Positions 1-7,855 of a DNA stretch of 64,000 nt are shown piece by piece. Origin of the DNA: Ga0077527 sp964531455 (lineage in GTDB: Bacteria > Pseudomonadota > Gammaproteobacteria > Burkholderiales > SG8-41). The translations under genes and the position numbers were made by a program. The stretch spans positions 4,628 through 68,627 of the forward strand of contig CAZHFZ010000016.1 of assembly GCA_964531455.1 (NCBI GenBank), in the 5' to 3' direction. How positions within the stretch are numbered: the first letter of the stretch is position 1; each line of letters starts with the position of its first letter. Under the pieces are notes generated by a model. That model searched no databases. It was not told the DNA's origin and worked only from the letters and a program-made list of their open reading frames with translations.

Positions 1-688
1 CTAGACCCATCATCGCGTAGATTTCGGGTTCGGGGATGGGGGTGACAGTGGGTGCATCGAACGAGATCACATAGACGTTGGCGGAACTGGCTGTTCCGCC
101 ATTCTGAACGACCCATCCCTGCTCATTGGCTCCGAACGTGTAATGCGGCCAAGATGAACCCCCATCCGCAAACTGGGAAGAACCCGCAGACGCACCCGTG
201 TTCGAAAACGCGAAGCCACCACCGCTCACGACATCGCCAGACGGCGCAGACCATCCACCCCACCCTGTACCAGAGTAATTCAAGGTAGACGACTGGGTGA
301 TCGTGTAGCCGGCCAGAGGGTCGGCGAAGTAAAGCTCGATCTGAACGCCGGAGTTGCCAACACCGTCTACACGATCTCTAAAGAGGAAGCCGTACTCATT
401 CGCCCCATACGTGTAGTTGAAGGGAGTCACCGTTCCCGGCCCGACCGGCTTGAAAACCGAGAAGTCCGAGATGGAATCACCACCAGAGATGATGCTCGCA
501 CCCAGCACTTGCTTACCAGTCACAGACCATCCAGCCCAGCCGCCATCACTGAAGTTCAAGGCAGACGTCGTCACCACCTGATATCCCGGCAAAGTCGTGA
601 TATCTACAGGTGCCGCCTGCACGATACCTGAACATGCCAAACCGAAAACAGCTGGTGTCACTACACGCAACAAGAATTTAGCGTTCAT
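1..688 (-). CDS. PEP-CTERM sorted exported protein, C-terminus cut by window edge
   Basis: The minus-strand frame is open from an ATG at 688 to the window edge (229 residues seen). A Shine-Dalgarno AGGAG lies 9 bases upstream of the start; an earlier out-of-frame ATG hits a stop at once. Residues 1-25 form a signal peptide. Residues 217-224 read PIPEPEIY, the Pro-Glu-Pro start of a PEP-CTERM tail; the transmembrane helix and basic end lie beyond base 1. Such tails are processed by an exosortase for export or exopolysaccharide association (family knowledge). The body contains two similar units, about residues 36-122 and 128-211. Each has a WxGW motif (51-54 and 143-146) and a YT[YF]GANE motif (92-98 and 183-189), which suggests an internal duplication. 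Function of the body is unknown. Confidence 0.85.
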   Translation of the reverse strand, partial: MNAKFLLRVVTPAVFGLACSGIVQAAPVDITTLPGYQVVTTSALNFSDGGWAGWSVTGKQVLGASIISGGDSISDFSVFKPVGPGTVTPFNYTYGANEYGFLFRDRVDGVGNSGVQIELYFADPLAGYTITQSSTLNYSGTGWGGWSAPSGDVVSGGGFAFSNTGASAGSSQFADGGSSWPHYTFGANEQGWVVQNGGTASSANVYVISFDAPTVTPIPEPEIYAMMGL

Positions 689-920
689 TTTTCATTACTC
701 CTAAATTAAGAATTAAGTTTGCGTTCGACCAGCTGACTTTGTTTCGCCCTACGAACCAAAAATCCATCCACGGCCCAGGCTATGCAAAATGAACTTTGGT
801 TTTCATATTGCTCAAATTGATTACAAGCAGCCATAGGTGGAACCTCACATTTTCCATAGGAGGGGGCGTCCAAGACAGGGGTTTCCTTGCGTTAGGTCAA
901 GGTTTTCCCGGCAAGAAGGC

Positions 921-943
921 AAAAAAACCACGCCGAAGCGGGG
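921..943 (-). terminator. Weak Rho-independent terminator
   Basis: Read on the minus strand, CCCCGC and GCGTGG flank a TTCG loop (arms 938-943 and 928-933, one mismatch) and are followed by a run of seven T. No minus-strand gene is recognisable just upstream of it. Confidence 0.45.
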
Positions 944-1129
944 GCTGGATAGTGACTAAGTCGATCTGTTGCTGACCGTCCGGAATTGGCCGATAGCAGA
1001 ATTTGGTGGCCGGCCCCTTGGCGAAGGTAGCGGCCTTAGGTGCGCGTATTGGCAGCCGACCTTTGGAACTGACGGAAAGCGCTGCGCCGGAGTAACCCTT
1101 ATATCCCCGTGGGGACGCCACAAATAGAG

Positions 1130-1154
1130 AAGCCACCCTTGCGGTGGCTTTTTT
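1130..1154 (+). terminator. Rho-independent terminator without an obvious gene
   Basis: Arms AAGCCACC (1130-1137) and GGTGGCTT (1143-1150) form a perfect 8-base stem with a 5-base loop, followed by a T run. It lies upstream of the selenoprotein start at 1285, so it ends a transcript from further left or a small RNA. Confidence 0.75.
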
Positions 1155-1284
1155 ATTTGCTGTAACGGGACCTCAGAAGCTGATTCCATGAAGCGTCGCA
1201 TTGCCCCGACCAAAAGCATGGGTTAGATTCACTAATGGCCGCGTCACACAGGCGTGGTTTTTTACCCAGCATTCAGGAGTTCAT

Positions 1285-1824
1285 ATGGTTCAGAAAATCC
1301 GTTTGGTGATTCCGGAAGCGCCGTCGCCGCAGGCGGTGGCTGTGACCGAGACACGTGCTGTCGCCAAGGGCGGCATCCGCCTCGGCATACTCGACAACAG
1401 CAAAGGCAATGCCGATCATCTGCTGCGTTACATTGTTGACGGAATTAAGGCCTTGTTGCCGGTCGCTTCCGTCATCGCCTTGCGCAAGGACAGCGTGAGT
1501 TTGCCCGCGCCCGCAGACATTCTGGATCGCCTCGCTGCCGAATCGGACTATGTCCTTTCGGCAATGGGTGATTGAGGGTCGTGCACGTCGTGGAGTGTCC
1601 ACGACATGGCGACCCTGCGTAAACGCGGTTTGACCACAGCGGTCATTGTTTCAGGTCCCTTCCTGAAACTGGGGCAATCCCAGGCGCGCGTGTTCGGCGT
1701 ACCTGATCTGCCGCTGATCGAGATCCCTCATCCGCTCGGCGGCCTGGCCATTGATCAGGTCAAGGCGCGTGCGGATCACGCGATTCCGCAATTTGCGAAA
1801 CTGTTGAAGGAGAAGTCGCAATGA
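1285..1824 (+). CDS. UGSC-family selenoprotein, UGA-encoded Sec97
   Basis: The frame from ATG 1285 (Shine-Dalgarno AGGAG five bases upstream) meets TGA at 1573-1575, then stays open in the same frame to TAG/TGA-type stop 1822-1824. Translating that UGA as selenocysteine gives a 179-residue protein with U97-G-S-C100 followed by TSWSVHD, a UxxC redox motif. UGSC-containing proteins are a known selenoprotein family in environmental surveys; their function is not known to me. The N-terminal half holds a GILDNSKGNAD segment shared in pattern with the second copy at 26546-27064. A stem-loop fitting a bacterial SECIS starts at the UGA. Stop and start overlap by four bases (ATGA) with the partner gene, so the two are co-translated. 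Requires SelA/B/C/D, which are not in this window. An alternative reading is two separate short genes, which the motif and RNA structure argue against. Confidence 0.9.
1575..1616 (+). promoter_or_regulatory. Bacterial SECIS element of selenoprotein 1
   Basis: Outer stem AGGGTCG (1575-1581) pairs with CGACCCT (1610-1616). Inner stem GTCGTGGA (1587-1594) pairs with TCCACGAC (1598-1605), with a three-base GTG loop 20-22 bases after the UGA. Distance, a short apical loop and a position directly downstream of UGA inside the coding region match what SelB recognises in bacteria. The same architecture recurs at 26821-26862. Confidence 0.85.
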
Positions 1825-2933
1825 GCAACCTTGCGCAACTGCTGCAGGCACCGGGCATGAGCATCGAGGCCGACGGCGACTTTGATGCGGTCAATGCGCT
1901 GGTCATGGAGAAGGGCTGGGGCGACGGTCTGCCGGTGGTCCCTCCGACTGAAGAACGTGTGGCGGCAATGCTCGAATACTGCGACCGTCCCTGGGATCAG
2001 CCGATTGCCAAGATCGCGCCACGCTGGGGCGAGGCGACGCCGCTGCGGCTTGCTGCCAATGCGGTGATGGCGGGTTGTCAGCCGCGTTATTTCCCGCTGT
2101 ACATGCTGGCCATCGAGGCGATGTGCGAGGAGCCGCTGAACCTCTACGGCGTACAGGCCACCACGCATCTGTGTGCGCCGCTGGTTATTGTCAATGGACC
2201 GGTTGCACGCGAACTGAATCTCAACGGTGGTCACAATGCCTTCGGGCCCGGCAATCAGGCCAATGCCACCATCGGTCGCGCCATTCGTTTGGCCTTGCTG
2301 AACATCGGTGGCGCGATTCCTGCGCTGGGCGATATGTCGACATTCGGTTCGCCGGCGAAATACAGCTATCTCGTCGCCGAAAACGAGGCTGACAGCCCGT
2401 GGGAGCCGCTGCACGTTGAACGTGGCCTGTCGGCCGAAACCAGTGCCGTGACCGTGATCGGCGCAGAGTGCCTGCACAACGTGAACGATCATGAAAGCCT
2501 CGATGGTGAGGGTGTATTGATGACCATTGCCGGCACGATGTGCACGACCGGTTCAAACGATACTTATTACAAGGCGCAACCGCTGGTGATCATGGGGCCG
2601 GAGCATGCCAAAGCCGTTGCTGCGCAGTTTTCCAAGGCGGAAGCCAAGCGTTTTCTGCAACAGCATGCGACGCTGCCGGTCAGCAAATTCTCCAAGGACA
2701 ACATCGAACGGCGGATCAAGGTGACCTTCAAAGACCGGTTGGCCAATCCCAAGCCGGACGACCTGATGTATGCCGTGCAAAAGGCCGAGGATATTCTGCT
2801 GGCTGTTATTGGCGGCGCCGGCAAACACTCGGCGTTTGTGCCGACCTTTGGTGCGACCTTGCCGGTCACGCGTGCGTTAAAAACGGCGGACGGGCGACTC
2901 GCGAAATCGGTTGAGGATTTCCGTAGACGGTAG
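1821..2933 (+). CDS. UGSC-associated partner protein of unknown function (copy 1)
   Basis: A 370-residue soluble protein starting at ATG 1821, overlapping the end of the selenoprotein gene by ATGA. No signal peptide or membrane segment is visible. It is clearly paralogous to 25256-26338, which also lies beside a UGSC selenoprotein. Shared blocks include GWxDGLPVxPPTxER (about residues 32-46), NAVMAGC with Cys86, an APLVIVNGPV-like strand and GNxANATIGRA. The conserved cysteine and invariant pairing suggest a thiol or substrate-binding partner for the UxxC protein, but this is inference. I do not recognise a characterised family. A strong terminator follows at 2961-3000, closing a two-gene operon. 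Confidence 0.85.
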   Translation: MSNLAQLLQAPGMSIEADGDFDAVNALVMEKGWGDGLPVVPPTEERVAAMLEYCDRPWDQPIAKIAPRWGEATPLRLAANAVMAGCQPRYFPLYMLAIEAMCEEPLNLYGVQATTHLCAPLVIVNGPVARELNLNGGHNAFGPGNQANATIGRAIRLALLNIGGAIPALGDMSTFGSPAKYSYLVAENEADSPWEPLHVERGLSAETSAVTVIGAECLHNVNDHESLDGEGVLMTIAGTMCTTGSNDTYYKAQPLVIMGPEHAKAVAAQFSKAEAKRFLQQHATLPVSKFSKDNIERRIKVTFKDRLANPKPDDLMYAVQKAEDILLAVIGGAGKHSAFVPTFGATLPVTRALKTADGRLAKSVEDFRRR

Positions 2934-2960
2934 GGTGTTCGCGGTTTTTGCGGCTGATTA

Positions 2961-3000
2961 ACATGCCGCACCGGACTTTCCGGTGCGGCATGTTTTTTTT
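2961..3000 (+). terminator. Strong Rho-independent terminator
   Basis: A perfect 15-base stem (2961-2975 with 2979-2993), CTT loop and eight T follow the partner gene. It closes the first selenoprotein operon. Confidence 0.92.
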
Positions 3001-3143
3001 AAAAAATCAATAAAAACATATAGTTAAATTCTTCTGAATGTGATTCACTGGGTGCCGGCTGCTTAATGCCTTGACACTGTCCGGTCTCCGGCGGTCTCAT
3101 AGACGCAATCCCGAGTCTCTGCCCGTCCAAGGGCCCACTTTCC

Positions 3144-3740
3144 ATGTTGATTCTGCAGCGCTTCACGCGAGCGGCATTCGTCACCCTGCTGTTTACGGCG
3201 GGGTCGGTGCATGCGGCTGAGCCGTTGACGCTGTTTTTGCTGAAAATGCTGCGCGACCAGATGGCGACCGCAGCCATTGAGTCTGCAGTAAAAAGCATAC
3301 CGCCATCGGCGGCAAAACCTTCAGCGTCCAGTGCGCTGGCGGGTGTGCATGGCGTCACCGAGGAGCAGCTGCGTGCGCTGATCGATGAGGGATTCGTGCA
3401 TCTCACATCAGCACAGCGCGCCGATGTCTATGCCAGCCTGACCCGCATGCTTTCAGATCCGCGCAACGCGCTGGCGCGGCCGCTGATTATTCAGGAACTG
3501 GCCCAGCATGCTTCTGCGGTGCGCGGCGCGCATGAGCGCCTGGCTGCATTGACGACCGCCGAGAAGCGCGCGATCGCCGTTGATGCGCGCAGTGAATACG
3601 AACGCCTGCAGCCGCAGGAGCGTGACCAGCTGATGCAGTTGCTGAAAGCCCGCGTGGCGCCGATCCCGCGCGATCTGAACGATCTTATCCTCGCCGAGTT
3701 TGCTGCTGCGGGCGCATTGCCTGCGCCCGCAACGCCCTGA
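3144..3740 (+). CDS. Exported hypothetical protein
   Basis: A 198-residue protein with a clear signal peptide (hydrophobic segment to about residue 24, ending VHAA). The mature part is largely predicted helical, rich in Ala, Leu, Arg and Glu, with repeated Glu/Arg-rich segments. No catalytic motif is visible and I do not recognise the family. It stands alone: the first operon terminates 140 bases upstream and the bactofilin gene converges 16 bases downstream. Role unknown, probably periplasmic. Confidence 0.7.
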   Translation: MLILQRFTRAAFVTLLFTAGSVHAAEPLTLFLLKMLRDQMATAAIESAVKSIPPSAAKPSASSALAGVHGVTEEQLRALIDEGFVHLTSAQRADVYASLTRMLSDPRNALARPLIIQELAQHASAVRGAHERLAALTTAEKRAIAVDARSEYERLQPQERDQLMQLLKARVAPIPRDLNDLILAEFAAAGALPAPATP

Positions 3741-3756
3741 TCCGTTCGCAGGCCTG

Positions 3757-4305
3757 TCAGTCGGTGGATGCCGATTTAAGCAGCGCCTGTGCCGCACGTA
3801 CGGGTTTTGTGTCAGCCTTGGCCATGTCGCCGCAGATTTCCCCGCCTTCTTCGATCTGGATTTTGCCGTAACGGATTTTTCCCGATACGCGACCCGTGGC
3901 GTGCACGATCAGTTGCTCGCGTGCGGTCAGTTCACCCTCGAAGCGGCCGTGGATTTCGGCGATGTCGATGCTGACGGTGCCCTTGAAGACACCATGCTCG
4001 GCAATCTGGATGACCCGGCTGTCCATTGATGCCTCAACCGTACCTTCGACGACGAGGGTGTCGCAGTCTGTAATTTCGGCGCCTTTGAGCTTGATGTCGG
4101 GTCCCACAATCAGCTTGCTGCCGGTATGGCGTTCGTTTTTTGAACGGTCTGCTGATGAAATCAAATCGGACCGTGCTGCCGTGGTAACAGTTGGGCGTTG
4201 CGCGTTGTCCTGGGGGCTAGCCGGGGTGGCGAGGGCGGGGGTGACATTTACGCCGCGTTTGGCGGTGTCGTCCTGTTTTTTGAAAAAAGTGTCTCGATTC
4301 AGCAT
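3757..4305 (-). CDS. Bactofilin family polymer-forming protein
   Basis: A 182-residue protein. The start at 4305 is chosen because GGAGG lies four bases upstream; a longer frame to 4371 exists. Residues 1-60 are a disordered Ala/Thr/Pro-rich tail. From about residue 65 a beta-helix begins with SKLIVGPDIKLKGAEI, followed by regularly spaced short hydrophobic strands (VEGTVEA, GTVSIDIAEIHGRFEGELTA, GRVSGKIRYGKI), the bactofilin (DUF583) pattern. Bactofilins form unpolarised filaments that scaffold cell shape, stalks or wall enzymes. No M23 peptidase is adjacent, though that is a common neighbour. Confidence 0.85.
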   Translation of the reverse strand: MLNRDTFFKKQDDTAKRGVNVTPALATPASPQDNAQRPTVTTAARSDLISSADRSKNERHTGSKLIVGPDIKLKGAEITDCDTLVVEGTVEASMDSRVIQIAEHGVFKGTVSIDIAEIHGRFEGELTAREQLIVHATGRVSGKIRYGKIQIEEGGEICGDMAKADTKPVRAAQALLKSASTD

Positions 4306-4666
4306 GAAGCCTCCGGGTGATGATGGTGTTGGTGACGACGTCCGCTTGAGCAGCATCGCGACACGCGTCATCTGAACGTATGCAATATCGAGGCCAGAAA
4401 AAAATCCTTTAAAAACAAGTGATTAAAGTGCCGCCTTGGGGAATGAGGCATTTCTGCGCTGAAATACGTCGCATCAAGGAGACGAATGACCGCTCCGATG
4501 TCGTAGTGCTTTGATTCAAAATGGAAATCTTGGTCGCTGACGGGCGACGAAAAAAGACGCGACGGCATAAGCCGTCGCGCCTACCTAGCGGGCTCCCGAG
4601 AGAGCCGCGTCGGCCGGGAGGAGGAGGAGGGGCCTCCCGGCTGGAGTTCAGTTAAATCAAGAACGC
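4306..4666. other. Intergenic region with three hairpins
   Basis: No gene is supported. Three stem-loops follow the small minus-strand gene: 4613-4641 (9-base stem GCCGGGAGG/CCTCCCGGC), 4591-4606 (GGCTC/GAGCC) and the terminator 4549-4580. The stretch 4380-4545 shows nothing recognisable and may hold the bactofilin promoter. Confidence 0.55.
4549..4580 (-). terminator. Rho-independent terminator of small gene 4667-4867
   Basis: On the minus strand GCGACGGC, loop TTAT, GCCGTCGC (4559-4578), then GTC and six T. It ends the transcript of the 66-residue gene. Confidence 0.85.
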
Positions 4667-4867
4667 TTAGTGCTTGGCAATGGGATTCAAGAACAGCGCT
4701 GCGCCCAATTGCTCGACCTTGCGTGCGATCCACGCAAAAGCATCAACGATCGTGTCTGCGTTGTGCATCGCGTTGATCGCGACCTGACGCTCCTGCTCGC
4801 TCATGCGAACGGTGTTGATCTTCTCGGAGATGATTGAGCCAAATTTGATATTCATATCGGTATTCAT
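4667..4867 (-). CDS. Small hypothetical protein, divergent from LysR regulator
   Basis: A 66-residue protein. The start at 4867 is supported by AAGGA nine bases upstream; a longer frame reaching 5005 runs into the regulator's promoter region and lacks such a site. The middle is helical (EQERQVAINAMHN, then DAFAWIARKVEQL). There is no signal peptide or known motif. The 3' untranslated region holds three hairpins including a strong terminator, typical of a well-expressed small transcript. It is divergent from the GcvA-like regulator and may be its target. Family not recognised. Confidence 0.65.
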   Translation of the reverse strand: MNTDMNIKFGSIISEKINTVRMSEQERQVAINAMHNADTIVDAFAWIARKVEQLGAALFLNPIAKH

Positions 4868-4944
4868 GTTAGTTTTCCTTACGTTTCCAGTAGTTCGCCG
4901 TCCCGGCGTTGAGGTCTCACTGTGTTTAACTTCAATGAGTTCGG

Positions 4945-4989
4945 ACTGAAGTATAGACTCAGTCTCGCCCTGAATGTTGCATCGCAACA
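4945..4989. promoter_or_regulatory. Candidate LysR operators between divergent genes
   Basis: Two inverted repeats lie in the 173-base divergent spacer: ACTGA (4945-4949) with TCAGT (4959-4963), and TGTTGC (4975-4980), ATC, GCAACA (4984-4989). The LysR gene starts about 50 bases downstream. LysR regulators usually bind such dyads in the shared promoter; binding here is inferred. Confidence 0.45.
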
Positions 4990-5040
4990 GCTGATTTATT
5001 GTCACTATTCGGGATACTTATGGTAAGTTGAATGCCAACT

Positions 5041-6006
5041 ATGTCACAACGTTTGCCACCACTGAATGCTCTAAAGGCCTTTGAGGCAGCGGCGCGCCAT
5101 TTAAGTGTGAAAAAAGCCGCAGTCGAGCTTAATGTGACGCCGGCAGCGGTCAGCCACCAAATCCGGACGCTGGAGGAATATCTCGACGTCCAGTTGTTTC
5201 ATCGTTACAACCGCGCCCTGGAATTGACCGATGCGGCCCGCGCCTGTCTGCCCAAGTTGCGGGAAGGTTTCGACTGTCTGGCGCAAGCGGTAGAGCGGCT
5301 GCGAACCCATACCAGTGGCGGGATGCTTACGGTCAGTGCTGCGCCGTCGTTTGCGGCGAGGTGGCTGATGCCGCGTTTGCACCGTTTCATCGCGGCCCAT
5401 CAGGAAATCGATGTCCGGGTATCGGCGCGCATGCGCCGGGTCAGTGTTGATGGCAAGGTCGATGTCGCTGAAAGGGCAACGATCGAAACCTGGCTGGATG
5501 ATTCGGATGTCGCCATTCTCTATGGCCACGGACACTATCCCGATCTTGATGTTCATCGGCTGTTGTCGCTGACGATCTCCCCGATCTGCAGCCCAAAACT
5601 GTTGACGGGTGAACATCCTCTGCGAACGCCTGAAGATCTGAAGCACCACATGCTGCTTCATGACGATACCGGTGACATGTATGACGGCGAGTCGTTCTGG
5701 GAGGTTTGGCTGGCGGCTGCAGGCATAACCGGCATTGATGCCAAACGCGGCGCCCGTTTCAGTCATGCGGTGCTGGCGTTCGAGGCTGCGATTGATGCCG
5801 TGGGTGTAGTGGCATCAATGCCTTCGCTGGCGGCGGAAGAACTGGCCTCCGGCAAGCTGGTGATGCCCTTTGATCTAAAAGTGCCGCTGGATTCCGCGTA
5901 TTACCTGGTGTGCGAGCCGCATGCCAAAACGCGACCGGCTGTTGCTGCTTTCCGTGACTGGCTGATCGCCGAGGCGGCCAAAGACAGCGGCACACAGCCC
6001 GTCTGA
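5041..6006 (+). CDS. LysR-family transcriptional regulator, GcvA-like
   Basis: An N-terminal winged helix-turn-helix begins RLPPLNALKAFEAAARHLSV and includes TPAAVSHQIRTLE, the GcvA subgroup signature. The rest is a periplasmic-binding-protein-like effector domain. An ATG at 5032 is also possible, but 5041 matches the usual GcvA start (321 residues). LysR proteins autoregulate and act on a divergent gene, here the 66-residue gene. There are no glycine cleavage genes nearby, so the effector is unknown. The MFS gene converges just downstream. Confidence 0.88.
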   Translation: MSQRLPPLNALKAFEAAARHLSVKKAAVELNVTPAAVSHQIRTLEEYLDVQLFHRYNRALELTDAARACLPKLREGFDCLAQAVERLRTHTSGGMLTVSAAPSFAARWLMPRLHRFIAAHQEIDVRVSARMRRVSVDGKVDVAERATIETWLDDSDVAILYGHGHYPDLDVHRLLSLTISPICSPKLLTGEHPLRTPEDLKHHMLLHDDTGDMYDGESFWEVWLAAAGITGIDAKRGARFSHAVLAFEAAIDAVGVVASMPSLAAEELASGKLVMPFDLKVPLDSAYYLVCEPHAKTRPAVAAFRDWLIAEAAKDSGTQPV

Positions 6007-6009
6007 ACC

Positions 6010-7221
6010 TTACGCCGGCTTGGGCACCGTTCGTTCGATTTGTCTGTCGTCAATCGGCAGATTGAGCAGTGCGGCCACGACGCCCATGCCTATCGTCAGC
6101 AGCCACATGATGGTGTAGGAGCCCGTGGTGTCAAATACATAGCCGCCGATCCACACCCCGGCAAAGCTGCCGACCTGGTGAAAAAAGAAGGCGATGCCGG
6201 TCAGCGTTGACAGATATTTCACGCCGAAAACATGGGCAATCAATCCGCCGGTCAGCGGTACCGTCCCCAGCCACAGGAATCCGATCACTGCGGCAAACAG
6301 GTATACCGTCATCGGTGTTACCGGCAGTGATATGAATACCGCAATGGCGACGGAGCGTGTCAGGTAAAGCACTGACAGCAGGTATTTCTTGGTGTGTTTT
6401 CCGCCCAGCCAGCCCCAGGCGTAGCTGCCGATCATGTTGAAAAAGCCGATCAGCGCGAGTCCGATCATTCCGGTTTCCGGCGTCATTTTCTGGTCGACCA
6501 GATAGGCCGGGAAATGCACCGCAATGAACAGCAATTGAAATCCGCAGACGGTGTATGCGAGGCACAGCAGCATGTAGCCGCGATGACTGGCGGCTTCGCG
6601 CAGGGCTTCACTGACGGACTGCTTGTGCAGTGATGCGGCCTGCGCTTTTTTGTCCTCGACCAGCGCGCTCGACAACGGAATGATGATCAAAACAGTGATG
6701 CCGAGGATAATCAGCGCCTGATGCCAACCGACCTGATTGATCAGCCATTGGCCGTAAGGCAGCATTGCAAACTGGCCAAACGAACCTGCGGCGCCGGCGA
6801 TGCCCAGTGCGACGCTGCGTTTTTCCGGAGGGAAAGAGCGGCCGATCACGCCAAATATGATTGAAAAACCGCTGCAGCCCAGCGAGGCGCCAATCAGCAG
6901 GCCTGCGCTCAAAGTTAATTCAAGTCCGGTGGAGGATACCGACATCAGACTGAGGCCGACTGCATAGAGGATGGCGCCGCCTATCAGCACCCGGGCCGTG
7001 CCAAAGCGATCGGCGATCAGTCCGGTGATCGGCTGGGAGATCCCGTAGAGCAGGTTCTGGATCGCGATGGCGAAGGCAAAGGTTTCGCGGCCGATTCCCA
7101 GATCGGCCGTCATCGGTTGCATGTAGAGCCCGAAGTTGTGGCGCACGCCAAGCGCAATCGTCAGGATCATGCCGCCGCAGAACAACACGACTGCGGGGGT
7201 TCGCCAGGCGGATGTGCTCAT
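6010..7221 (-). CDS. MFS transporter (OxlT-like group)
   Basis: A 403-residue protein with about twelve hydrophobic segments. Motif A appears as GLIADRFGTARV between helices 2 and 3, and a central basic loop (EDKKAQAASLHKQS) separates the two halves. The family exchanges small organic anions; the substrate is not predictable. It converges on the LysR gene with a 3-base gap. The 220 bases upstream to the tRNA hold its promoter and nothing else recognisable. Confidence 0.85.
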   Translation of the reverse strand: MSTSAWRTPAVVLFCGGMILTIALGVRHNFGLYMQPMTADLGIGRETFAFAIAIQNLLYGISQPITGLIADRFGTARVLIGGAILYAVGLSLMSVSSTGLELTLSAGLLIGASLGCSGFSIIFGVIGRSFPPEKRSVALGIAGAAGSFGQFAMLPYGQWLINQVGWHQALIILGITVLIIIPLSSALVEDKKAQAASLHKQSVSEALREAASHRGYMLLCLAYTVCGFQLLFIAVHFPAYLVDQKMTPETGMIGLALIGFFNMIGSYAWGWLGGKHTKKYLLSVLYLTRSVAIAVFISLPVTPMTVYLFAAVIGFLWLGTVPLTGGLIAHVFGVKYLSTLTGIAFFFHQVGSFAGVWIGGYVFDTTGSYTIMWLLTIGMGVVAALLNLPIDDRQIERTVPKPA

Positions 7222-7441
7222 CTTGATCCGGTGCCCAAAGTGCGGATTTTAACGGAAACGCTGCAGGCCCCCTGTCCGGAAGCTGGTGCAAGTGCTTTTC
7301 CGGTAGAATGCGCCACTTGCGAAATCAAGGGGTATCAAACGCTGATGGTGCGCCTGGGTTCGAAGCGGAAATTTCTGGTTTTTGCAGTGTAATGCCGGTA
7401 TTTCCAGGTTGGAGTTAAAGCTTCTTGAAGTTAGATCCACC

Positions 7442-7518
7442 CGGGGTGTGGCGCAGTCCGGTAGCGCAGGGCGTTTGGGACGCCAAGGTCGCAGGTTCGA
7501 ATCCTGCCACCCCGACCA
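7442..7518 (+). tRNA. tRNA-Pro (anticodon TGG)
   Basis: A complete 77-base cloverleaf. Acceptor CGGGGTG (7442-7448) pairs with CACCCCG (7508-7514), discriminator A and encoded CCA (7516-7518). The anticodon loop TTTGGGA gives TGG and the T arm holds GGTTCGAATCC. No integrase or attachment duplication is seen beside it. Confidence 0.97.
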
Positions 7519-7560
7519 TCAAAACCTTCTTTTTTAATTTTTGGTTTTTCGTTACTGATA

Positions 7561-7848
7561 ATGTCGTTTGTAATCGCGCTTGGCGCGTTTCTCGGTTTTA
7601 TCGGGCTGGATCCGGTGCGGGCCCTGCTTGCAATCGCAGTCGTGCTGGTTGCCAAGGGCTTTTTTGACGTGCAGTACTGCCATCTGGAACTGTTCAAGCG
7701 GCCTTCACCGTTCCTGCACTATTGCAAGAACCTGATGGACCGTAACGAAGATGTTTCCGGTGCGGCGCTCACTTACTTGCTCCAGTGGGTGCTTTTCGGA
7801 ATGCTCGTCGGCGGCGGCATGTATGCGCTGGTGAGTTACCTGAGCTGA
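7561..7848 (+). CDS. Small hypothetical membrane protein
   Basis: A 95-residue protein with an N-terminal hydrophobic stretch (residues 3-35) and another near the C-terminus (residues 70-92), so probably two or three membrane helices around a polar segment LFKRPSPFLHYCKNLMDRNED. There is no clear Shine-Dalgarno at ATG 7561. It lies 42 bases after the tRNA and converges on the YhhQ-type gene. I do not recognise the family. Confidence 0.55.
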   Translation: MSFVIALGAFLGFIGLDPVRALLAIAVVLVAKGFFDVQYCHLELFKRPSPFLHYCKNLMDRNEDVSGAALTYLLQWVLFGMLVGGGMYALVSYLS

Positions 7849-7855
7849 GCCCGGC

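Larger units (their letters stand above)
689..1284. other. Intergenic region with two orphan terminators, no supported gene
   Basis: About 600 bases separate the divergent PEP-CTERM and selenoprotein genes. Bases 700-840 are AT-richer and probably hold the PEP-CTERM promoter. Open frames within 897-1219 on the minus strand lack a ribosome site and family resemblance. A weak minus-strand terminator (about 921-943) and a strong plus-strand terminator (1130-1154) face away from each other with no coding gene between them, so a small RNA or an old gene remnant is possible. Confidence 0.5.

Noticed and set aside
1606..1824. Independent 72-residue gene starting at ATG 1606
   Set aside because: It has no ribosome site and lies in the same frame as the upstream segment. 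It is the C-terminal part of the UGSC selenoprotein.
1776..2492. 238-residue minus-strand open frame
   Set aside because: It lies antisense to the partner gene and its sequence is rich in Arg/His with no domain, a GC-codon shadow.
7442..7518. tRNA-Pro as an integration site of a mobile element
   Set aside because: There is no integrase, no duplicated tRNA 3' end and no change of gene content beside it.
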